From Pyrinomonadaceae bacterium (GTDB lineage: Bacteria; Acidobacteriota; Blastocatellia; Pyrinomonadales; Pyrinomonadaceae), in contig JAJAYR010000103.1 of assembly GCA_026786155.1 (NCBI GenBank), positions 1 through 5,817 on the forward strand: 5,817 nt of DNA. Reading direction: 5' to 3'. How positions within the stretch are numbered: the stretch's first letter is position 1; each line of letters begins with the position of its first letter. The position numbers were made by a program, and so were the translations under genes. Shown here piece after piece: positions 1-5,261 of the stretch. The notes beneath the pieces are model-generated. The model saw nothing but the letters and a program-made list of their open reading frames with translations, was not told the origin of the DNA and did no database searches.

Positions 1-196
1 CCATAAAGACGAAAAGCTGTCCGGTAACGTCGGCGTAGTAACGCGAAAAGGCGACGAACGTCAGGTTGACGGCGTTCAGCATCAGCTCGATGCACATAAA
101 CATTCCGAGCGCGTTGCGTTTGAAAATCACGCCCGTTGCGCCGATGGTGAAAAGTATTCCTGAAAGTGCCAGATAGCTTGCTAAACTCGGTTCCAT
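1..196 (-). CDS. nuoK: NADH-quinone oxidoreductase subunit K, 3'-truncated by window edge
   Basis: Small membrane subunit of complex I, part of the antiporter-like proton-translocating module of the inner membrane. The first 65 codons are visible, and the family is about 100 residues long. The visible protein starts MEPSLASYLALSGILFTIGA, a first membrane helix. The hallmark second helix follows, with NALGMFMCIELMLNAVNLTF at residues 28-47. Glu37 in CIELMLN corresponds to the conserved membrane glutamate (E. coli Glu36) needed for proton transfer. The second conserved glutamate, near residue 72, falls just outside the window. The ATG at 196 is the only plausible start. AAGAG-type purine stretches about 10 nt upstream could serve as a weak ribosome-binding site, and they belong to a heptamer repeat. 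In standard operons nuoK directly follows nuoJ, often overlapping it. Here a Uma2-family gene and repeats separate the two. Identification is firm; only the C-terminus is unseen. Confidence 0.95.
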   Translation of the reverse strand, partial: MEPSLASYLALSGILFTIGATGVIFKRNALGMFMCIELMLNAVNLTFVAFSRYYADVTGQLFVFM

Positions 197-206
197 TTAT
201 TTTTAG

Positions 207-264
207 CTCTTTGTCCTTTGCTCTTTGTCCTTTGTCGGAAAATGAAGGACGAAAGACGATGGAC
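207..264. repeat. Degenerate heptamer repeat block upstream of nuoK
   Basis: This block fills most of the 74-bp gap between the Uma2 gene's stop and the nuoK start. On the plus strand, CTCTTTGTCCTTTG occurs twice in perfect tandem (207-220 and 221-234), which is four 7-bp units. After a short spacer come GAAGGAC, GAAAGAC and GATGGAC (244-264). The right-hand units resemble the reverse complement of the left-hand ones, so the block is arranged head to head. GTCCTTTGTC (227-236) can pair with GACGAAAGAC (248-257) with one mismatch and one G-T wobble. On the nuoK mRNA strand the repeats read CAAAGGACAAAGAG and provide the only Shine-Dalgarno-like purine runs before the nuoK ATG. No protein is encoded here. 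Confidence 0.75.
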
Positions 265-270
265 GGATTT

Positions 271-918
271 TTAAATTAAACTTTTTAGTGTTTCCAGATT
301 CGTCTGTTTATCGAAAATGGCGCGAATCGGAATCTTGAAATTTTCTAAAACGACGCTTTCGATTTCTCCGTTGCCGGATTTTACCAGCAACTCGTAACGG
401 TCATTCGGCAAAACATACTGCTCGACAACTTCTTTTTTCGCGTCAACAATCCAGTATTCGGTTACGCCGTGCGCCGCGTAATCCGCAAATTTCGTTTCGC
501 GGTCGTGCTTTTCGGTCGAATCGGACAAAACTTCCACCGCCAAATCAGGCGCGGGAAACTGCATCTGTCCGGCTTTGAATTTTTCCGATTTAGCTTTGCC
601 GAAAAAGCATACGTCCGGCTCGTAATCGTTTCTGGTCAGGGAAATGAGAATTTTTTCAATTCCGACGAAACCTAAGTCGTGAGTGTCAACGAAAGTATTT
701 AAAAGTATGCAAATTCTTTTCGTCGCCTGATTGTGTTCGATTTTGACCGGCGATTGAAAAAAGATTTCGCCGTTGATAAATTCCATCTTTTTGTTTTCGT
801 CAATAATTTTATAAAAATGTTCGCGCTCGGCTTTTTCGCGTTCGAGCGCAGTTTGAATCTGCTCCGCTAAAATCGCGGCGTTCGGCATCTCCAAAATTTG
901 ATTGAGCGAAACAGGCAT
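271..918 (-). CDS. Uma2-family protein, predicted PD-(D/E)XK nuclease fold
   Basis: This 215-residue protein matches the Uma2 (DUF820) family, whose fold resembles restriction endonucleases. The biological role of the family is not established. Visible landmarks are NGEI (residues 49-52), a histidine-containing segment EHNQ (61-64), EPDV with Asp102, the core PDLAVEVLSDST with Asp125 and Glu129, then Asp139, Lys143, Tyr147 and GVTEYWIVD (151-159). These are the expected acidic and lysine positions of the putative active site, so the gene looks intact. Residues 1-40 form a charged, probably helical N-terminal extension. The ATG at 918 begins 17 bp after the nuoJ stop and has no clear Shine-Dalgarno. 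An in-frame ATG at 888 has GGAG directly against it, too close to be a normal ribosome-binding site. The gene is co-directional with nuoJ and nuoK and separates them, so it is probably co-transcribed. It has no known part in complex I and is best read as an inserted accessory gene. It differs clearly in sequence from the Uma2 gene before nuoG. Confidence 0.85.
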   Translation of the reverse strand: MPVSLNQILEMPNAAILAEQIQTALEREKAEREHFYKIIDENKKMEFINGEIFFQSPVKIEHNQATKRICILLNTFVDTHDLGFVGIEKILISLTRNDYEPDVCFFGKAKSEKFKAGQMQFPAPDLAVEVLSDSTEKHDRETKFADYAAHGVTEYWIVDAKKEVVEQYVLPNDRYELLVKSGNGEIESVVLENFKIPIRAIFDKQTNLETLKSLI

Positions 919-935
919 TCGTTAAAATTCAATAA

Positions 936-1520
936 TTATAATCTGATTCGGAATTCGTCTTTGATTTCGCCTTCGCCGCGGCGTTCTAATTCGTTGTCAA
1001 CGACCAATTCAAGTTTCGGCTGTTCCAGACGACGCGCTAAAATCACGCCGCCGATGACCGCCATTAAAAGTAAAATACCGACGATTTCAACCGGCAGAAG
1101 ATATTCGGTATACATCGCCGTCCCAATGCTCAAGGTTTTGCCGACCGTTACATCCGCGTCAACCGTCTGTTTCGGCGCACGCATCACGGCGTAGAAAATA
1201 AAAAAGGTCTGCACCAATAAAATCAAGCCCAAACCGCCGCCGACGGCGTATAAATAACGCAGCCGATTGAGCGGTTTGTCATCTTCGAGATTCAAAAGCA
1301 TAATCACGAAAACGACCAAAACCATAATCGCGCCCGCGTAAATCAAAATCTGCACGGCGGCGATAAACGGCGCGGCGAGCGTGATATAAATGCACGACAG
1401 CGCGATAAACACGCCGACCAAGGAGATCGCGCTGTAAAGCGGGTTTCGGTGATAAACCATCGAAACCGCACACGCGATAGCGAATCCGGCGAAAAGAAAA
1501 AATAAAGCGGTGGTAGCCAT
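936..1520 (-). CDS. nuoJ: NADH-quinone oxidoreductase subunit J
   Basis: Membrane subunit of complex I (ND6 homologue), about 194 residues with five predicted transmembrane helices. After the first helix comes the family signature RNPLYSAISLVGVFIAL (residues 25-41). The strongly conserved third helix is AAVQILIYAGAIMVLVVFVI (54-73), including Tyr61 and Gly63 of the flexible region tied to coupling in this subunit. A loop at 112-138 contains GKTLSIGTAMYTEYLLP, followed by the last helix VEIVGILLLMAVIGGVILARR (144-164) and a charged C-terminal tail. I chose the ATG at 1520. The frame extends to a TTG at 1544, but that codon lies inside an inverted repeat and would add eight residues before the family's usual start. 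No strong Shine-Dalgarno is visible. Upstream is nuoH, separated by a palindromic repeat and with no nuoI. A Uma2 gene starts 17 bp downstream. Product assignment is secure; the start is slightly uncertain. Confidence 0.95.
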   Translation of the reverse strand: MATTALFFLFAGFAIACAVSMVYHRNPLYSAISLVGVFIALSCIYITLAAPFIAAVQILIYAGAIMVLVVFVIMLLNLEDDKPLNRLRYLYAVGGGLGLILLVQTFFIFYAVMRAPKQTVDADVTVGKTLSIGTAMYTEYLLPVEIVGILLLMAVIGGVILARRLEQPKLELVVDNELERRGEGEIKDEFRIRL

Positions 1521-1536
1521 TTTTAGTAATTGTTTA

Positions 1537-1605
1537 GAGTTCAAACTTCAGTTTGCTTTCCCGCCGCGCTTCGCTGGCGGAAGAAACACGCTGAAGCGTG
1601 AACTC
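1537..1605. repeat. Nested palindromic repeat element in the nuoH-nuoJ gap
   Basis: This 69-bp imperfect palindrome starts 5 bp after the nuoH stop (mRNA sense) and ends 16 bp before the nuoJ ATG, so it occupies nearly the whole gap. The outer arms are GAGTTCA (1537-1543) and TGAACTC (1599-1605). CTTCAG (1546-1551) pairs with CTGAAG (1591-1596). The centre has CCGCC (1561-1565) pairing with GGCGG (1576-1580), around GCG-CTT-CGC (1566-1574). Each arm also forms its own hairpin: CAAAC-TTCA-GTTTG (1542-1555) and CACGC-TGAA-GCGTG (1587-1600). The two local hairpins differ at two base pairs, and each change is compensated. The layout resembles REP-like or miniature inverted-repeat elements. No U-tract follows on the nuo strand, so it is not a typical intrinsic terminator. 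Confidence 0.8.
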
Positions 1606-1610
1606 AGAAC

Positions 1611-2699
1611 TTAACGGTTCAAAAAATAAACGACGATAATCGTCAAAATCACGTTCGCCAGCGCGACCGGCAGTAGAAATTTCCAACCGAAATTCATCAA
1701 TTGGTCGAAACGAAAACGCGGTAACGTGCAGCGAATCCAGATGTATAAAAATAAAAACGCGCAGATATTGCCGATAAAACCGATGTGGCTGACGAGCGCG
1801 TAGGGAATCGAGCCGACTTCAAAAATGAGCGACAAACCCGGAATATACCAGCCGCCCAGAAACAAAGTTACGATCATCACCGACACGGTGAACATATTCA
1901 CATATTCCGCCATGAAAAAGAGCGCGAATTTTAAAGCCGAGTATTCGGTGTGAAACCCGGCAACGAGTTCGGTTTCGGCTTCGGGCAAATCGAACGGGAT
2001 ACGGTTCGTTTCGGCAAACGCGGCGATTAAAAAGACGATGAAGCCGATAAATTGCGGAATGATATACCATTTGAACATTGAACCGGACTGTGCCGCGATA
2101 ATGCCGCCGAGTTCGAGCGTTCCGGCGAGCATCACGACCCCGATAACCGACGCGCCCATCGCTAATTCGTAGGAAATCATCTGCGCCGACGAGCGCAATC
2201 CGCCCATCAAACTGTATTTATTGTTCGATGACCAACCGGCTAAAGCAATTCCATAAACGCCGACCGACGTTATGCCCAAAACGTATAAAACGCCGACATC
2301 AATCCGTGCAATCGTCATCGGTAGCTGCGTGATACCTTCGCCCAAACCGTAGGGCAGAAAACTCCAGTCAATCGTCGTAATCGCCGGACCGAACGGATAA
2401 ACGACAATCGGCATTAAGGCACAGGTCAGCGCGACAATCGGCGCGAGAAAATAAACGAATTTCGTTGATTTGTCGGGAACGATGTCTTCCTTGAAAATAA
2501 ATTTGAACAGGTCGGCGAACGGCTGGGCAATTCCCCACGGTCCGACGCGATTCGGTCCAATGCGCCCCTGCATCCAGCCCAAAACTTTGCGCTCCGCTAA
2601 AACCGTGTAGGCGACAATCATCAGAACGCCCTGAAACGCGAGCAAAATGCCGATGCTGACGACGGCGAACGGAAAAATTGTTTTTACGATAGCTTCCAT
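1611..2699 (-). CDS. nuoH: NADH-quinone oxidoreductase subunit H
   Basis: Membrane subunit of complex I (ND1 homologue) that forms most of the quinone-binding chamber and docks the peripheral arm. At 362 residues it is a little longer than the E. coli protein (325, from memory), with about eight to nine hydrophobic helices. Family signatures appear in order: AERKVLGWMQGRIGPNRVGP (residues 35-54), leading into AQPFADLFKFIFKE (58-71); AGWSSNNKYSLMGGLRSSAQ (154-173), leading into MISYELAMG (174-182); AETNRIPFDLPEAETELVAG (229-248), leading into FHTEYSALKFALFFMAEY (249-266); and WIRCTLPRFRFDQLMNFGWK (321-340). The acidic loop with Glu230, Asp237, Glu240, Glu242 and Glu244 is the quinone-proximal region linked to proton coupling and is fully conserved. 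The ATG at 2699 gives a normal N-terminus, but no clear Shine-Dalgarno precedes it and a mobile-element-like repeat ends about 15 bp upstream. Downstream, canonical nuoI is absent and a palindromic repeat follows within 6 bp. Identification is certain. Confidence 0.98.
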   Translation of the reverse strand: MEAIVKTIFPFAVVSIGILLAFQGVLMIVAYTVLAERKVLGWMQGRIGPNRVGPWGIAQPFADLFKFIFKEDIVPDKSTKFVYFLAPIVALTCALMPIVVYPFGPAITTIDWSFLPYGLGEGITQLPMTIARIDVGVLYVLGITSVGVYGIALAGWSSNNKYSLMGGLRSSAQMISYELAMGASVIGVVMLAGTLELGGIIAAQSGSMFKWYIIPQFIGFIVFLIAAFAETNRIPFDLPEAETELVAGFHTEYSALKFALFFMAEYVNMFTVSVMIVTLFLGGWYIPGLSLIFEVGSIPYALVSHIGFIGNICAFLFLYIWIRCTLPRFRFDQLMNFGWKFLLPVALANVILTIIVVYFLNR

Positions 2700-2713
2700 A
2701 AACTAAGTTTTAA

Positions 2714-2922
2714 TAACTGATGTTACGCAGCGAATGTTTTTTCGGGCTTTGCCCGCCGATGGGCGGAAAGGCTCCGCCTTTCCGGTCGTTACTCTCTGAA
2801 ATTTTGCGGCTGTGCCGCCGCCGTGAGGCGCAGCCTCGATAAAATTAGGCTGAACTTAACGGAAAGGCGAAGCCTTTCCGCACATCGGGCGGCAGAGCCG
2901 CATTTTTGCGTAACATCAGTTA
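2714..2922. mobile_element. MITE-like element with 16-bp perfect terminal inverted repeats
   Basis: This non-coding insertion lies between nuoG and nuoH. The ends are a perfect inverted repeat, TAACTGATGTTACGCA (2714-2729) and TGCGTAACATCAGTTA (2907-2922). If the outer TA on each side is a target duplication, the element proper is 2716-2920, with 14-bp termini starting ACTGATG. A TA duplication would point to an IS630/Tc1-mariner-type transposase acting in trans, which is inference. Inside the termini, a 42-bp segment (2743-2784) is repeated in inverted orientation (2860-2901) with 35 of 42 positions identical by my count. The central part (2785-2859) holds two more hairpins and an AATTTT/AAAATT stem (2800-2805 with 2841-2846). 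No transposase or other ORF is present, so it is non-autonomous. The 11-mer TTAATAACTGA also occurs directly repeated at both edges (2710-2720 and 2920-2930). Confidence 0.8.
2743..2901. repeat. Array of six GGC-N3-GCC triloop hairpins
   Basis: Six perfect palindromes with 3-nt loops share the core GGC-NNN-GCC. They are CGGGC loop TTT (2743-2755); CGGAAAGGC loop TCC (2764-2784); GCGGC loop TGT (2806-2818); GAGGC loop GCA (2825-2837); CGGAAAGGC loop GAA (2860-2880); and GCGGC loop AGA (2889-2901). Stems are five to nine base pairs and loops vary freely. The array lies inside the terminal inverted repeats of the 2714-2922 element and would be carried in the nuoG-nuoH leader-like RNA. On the plus strand the last hairpin is followed by ATTTTT, which looks terminator-like for transcription opposite to nuo, but no plus-strand gene is present. 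On the nuo strand no hairpin is followed by a U-tract. Confidence 0.8.
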
Positions 2923-2949
2923 ATAACTGAAATTAAACCCGACGACGAT

Positions 2950-5250
2950 TTATGCTTTTCCATCAACCGTTTCAACGCCGACGGTGCGTTTGACATCAGA
3001 AATCTTATCGGTCTGATTAACGGCGACGGCGATTTCTTTGTGCTTCGGCGTTCCGTCTAAATTAAACTGCACGAGCGGCGAAACGAGCAGATTTTCCGGT
3101 TTCGGGTTGCCGTTTGCCAATAAATGAAACTGCGCGGTTTTGCTCGTCATCGTCGTCAAACGGTGCAGTTTATGACCGACGCGCGGCATTTCCGTGATTT
3201 TATTCGCTTCGTCGGAAAGTTTTTCGACATTGGCTTTCAGCGCGTCCGTTTCCTTCGATAAATCTTTTTTCGCTGAAAGCAGGTGTTTGACCTGCACGGG
3301 TTTCGATTCGTCCTTCAAAGCCGGATAACGAAGTCCCGCGTAAGCCGGAACGCCGTCGGCAATTGCTTTGAAAACCATTGTCGCCGACAGGTTATAACCG
3401 AAATCAACGCCCAACTCTTTGGCAATCATCGAAGTTATCATCCAATCGGCTTTCGCCTGATTGACCGGCTCGATTGCCTGTCGAACTCGCTGCACAAAGC
3501 CCGTGTTGTTCGTATAAGTTCCGTCCATCTCGGCAAAACTCGCCGCCGGTAAAACGACGTCGGCGTAATCGGTCGTTTCGGTTTCAAACAATTCCTGCAC
3601 GACGATAAAATCTTTATTTGCTAAAAGCGCGATGTGTTCTTCCTGCAAACTGCCGCCGATTAAAAGCGATTTGGAATTTTTCAGAACTTCGGACAAAGAT
3701 TTTCTGCCCGCCGTCATATCGTGTGCGCCGACCGAATTGTTATACATCGGCAGCGGATGAAATAAAACGCGACGATTTGCGCCCGCGAAAACGTCCGCCG
3801 AATTCGCCAGAATCGCCTGGGCTTCCGCCGACAAATCGCCGCCGAACATCACGACTAAATCGCCGGTCGTATCGCTGATTGTCCGACGTAAATCTTCAAA
3901 ATCTTTCGTTTCGATGCCGAGTTTTTTGACGTTTGCCGCATCAATCAAAGCCGCCGCGAAAGCATCGTAAGAATTTTTATTGATATGAACAAACTGCGTC
4001 GCCTGCGCCGTCAAACGAATCGGCGTGTCATTAACGATTATCAATTTCGCGCCGTCATTGCGAACGGCTTGCCGCATTTGTTTTGCCGTGAAAGTCTGTT
4101 CTTCGTCGGGTTCGCCGCCGATTAAAATTAAAGTTTTCGCTTTGCGAATCTCTTTATGCGTCGCTAAAGGCGCGGACAAATTATCGAAAAACGGTGATAA
4201 ATCATAACGGTCGGAAATCGCGTAATTATCTGAACCGGCAACTTCCTTCGCAAACTTTTTCAGCGTAAAAATTGACTCGTTCGTCAACCGCGCCGAAGCG
4301 ACGACACCGACGTTATTTACGGTTTCCTTAAATTTATTGGCGACAAAATGAATCGCCTCGTCCCAGGTTGTCGGAATCAGTTTTCCGCCTTTTTTATATC
4401 GAATCAAAGGCGTTTTAATTCGTTCGGCGTGATTGATAAATTCGTGCGCGAAGCGGGCTTTGACATCGAGAAACTCGCCGTTCAAACCGTCAACGTAACG
4501 GTCGCGGGCGACGATTCGATGAACCAGACCACTGCGCGAACCGATTGAAAGCTGCATTCCGTCAGATGAATAAGTGTCGGTCGTAATCGTTTGGTCGAGT
4601 TCCCAGGGACGAGTTTCGTGCCGATAAACGCCGTCAAGCAGTGTTCCCGTCGGACAAACTTCGATGCAGTTGCCGCACTGCGAACAGCCGAGCCAGCCGC
4701 CGTAAGTTCCGATCACCGTATCAACTCCGCGATTGGCGGCTTCGATGGCATCTTCGCCCATCCATTCGTCGCAAACCCGCGTGCAGCGTTTGCAGACGAT
4801 ACACCGCTGCGGGTCGTTAGCGACCATCGGCGACAAAAATTTCTCCGGCGTGGCGTTTTTCTTTTCGGTAAAACGCTCTTCGACATCGCCCCAATCGAAA
4901 ATTATTTCCTGCAATTCGCACTCGCCGCCGCGGTCGCAAACCGGACAGTCGAGCGGATGATTCGCCAGCAGAAATTCGCCCATCGCCCGCTGCGCTTTTT
5001 CGATTTCCGCGCTCTGCGTCGTCACCATCATCCCGTCCGTGCAGGTGATCGTGCAGGACGTTTGCAGCTTCGGCATTTTTTCGATGCGAACCAGACACAT
5101 CCGGCACGAAGCCTGCAAAGCGAGGTCTTGATAATAGCAAAACGACGGAATGTTAAAGGCATTATCGCGGCAGACATCAATCAGCCGTGCGCCTTTTTCG
5201 GTTTCAAATTCCTGCCCGTTAATCGTAACTTTGATAAGTTCTGTTGACAT
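2950..5250 (-). CDS. nuoG: NADH-quinone oxidoreductase subunit G with an extra [4Fe-4S] motif
   Basis: Large iron-sulfur subunit of the complex I peripheral arm, 766 residues. It carries electrons from the flavin subunit towards NuoI. A [2Fe-2S] ferredoxin domain comes first, with Cys38, Cys49, Cys52 and Cys66 (cluster N1b). The His-Cys3 motif HPLDCPVCDRGGEC follows, with His98, Cys102, Cys105 and Cys111 (N5). Two complete four-cysteine motifs come next: Cys150/153/156/160 and Cys189/192/195/199. E. coli-type NuoG keeps only four of these eight for N4, so one additional cluster is likely. After RPWELD (215-220) the molybdopterin-oxidoreductase-like domain begins. It is recognisable by PLIRYKKGGKLIPTTWDEAI (281-300) and DYADVVLPAASFAEMDGTYT (561-580). 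No cysteine occurs after residue 199, so N7 is absent, and no Mo-cofactor catalysis is expected. The C-terminal part (about 655-690) is charged and helical. The ATG at 5250 lies 9 bp after the preceding Uma2 stop, suggesting translational coupling. Confidence 0.96.
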   Translation of the reverse strand: MSTELIKVTINGQEFETEKGARLIDVCRDNAFNIPSFCYYQDLALQASCRMCLVRIEKMPKLQTSCTITCTDGMMVTTQSAEIEKAQRAMGEFLLANHPLDCPVCDRGGECELQEIIFDWGDVEERFTEKKNATPEKFLSPMVANDPQRCIVCKRCTRVCDEWMGEDAIEAANRGVDTVIGTYGGWLGCSQCGNCIEVCPTGTLLDGVYRHETRPWELDQTITTDTYSSDGMQLSIGSRSGLVHRIVARDRYVDGLNGEFLDVKARFAHEFINHAERIKTPLIRYKKGGKLIPTTWDEAIHFVANKFKETVNNVGVVASARLTNESIFTLKKFAKEVAGSDNYAISDRYDLSPFFDNLSAPLATHKEIRKAKTLILIGGEPDEEQTFTAKQMRQAVRNDGAKLIIVNDTPIRLTAQATQFVHINKNSYDAFAAALIDAANVKKLGIETKDFEDLRRTISDTTGDLVVMFGGDLSAEAQAILANSADVFAGANRRVLFHPLPMYNNSVGAHDMTAGRKSLSEVLKNSKSLLIGGSLQEEHIALLANKDFIVVQELFETETTDYADVVLPAASFAEMDGTYTNNTGFVQRVRQAIEPVNQAKADWMITSMIAKELGVDFGYNLSATMVFKAIADGVPAYAGLRYPALKDESKPVQVKHLLSAKKDLSKETDALKANVEKLSDEANKITEMPRVGHKLHRLTTMTSKTAQFHLLANGNPKPENLLVSPLVQFNLDGTPKHKEIAVAVNQTDKISDVKRTVGVETVDGKA

Positions 5251-5255
5251 TTATT

Positions 5256-5261
5256 TCTCTT
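5256..5261 (-). promoter_or_regulatory. Probable ribosome-binding site of nuoG overlapping the Uma2 stop
   Basis: On the mRNA strand AAGAGA lies 5 nt before the nuoG ATG. Its first two bases are the last two of the TAA stop (5262-5260) of the upstream Uma2 gene. This is a modest, not ideal, Shine-Dalgarno sequence, but it is better than anything seen before nuoH or nuoJ. Its overlap with the stop suggests that ribosomes finishing the Uma2 gene could help start nuoG. Functional importance is inferred. Confidence 0.45.

Noticed and set aside
935..963. TATAAT on the minus strand just before the Uma2 gene as a promoter
   Set aside because: The hexamer overlaps the nuoJ stop region and the sequence 17 bp upstream (CAAAGA) is a poor -35 box. 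An AT-rich stop region explains it equally well.
1521..1544. Upstream TTG start extending nuoJ by eight residues
   Set aside because: The TTG lies within the inverted-repeat arm and the extra residues are not typical of NuoJ; the ATG at 1520 gives the expected N-terminus.
2889..2907. Hairpin followed by ATTTTT on the plus strand as an intrinsic terminator
   Set aside because: There is no plus-strand gene to terminate, the stem is only five base pairs, and the hairpin is one of six similar ones in the element.
4591..5247. Long plus-strand open frame of 218 codons opposite nuoG
   Set aside because: It lies entirely opposite the conserved cysteine-rich domain of nuoG, has no family motif I recognise, and is best explained as an antisense shadow.
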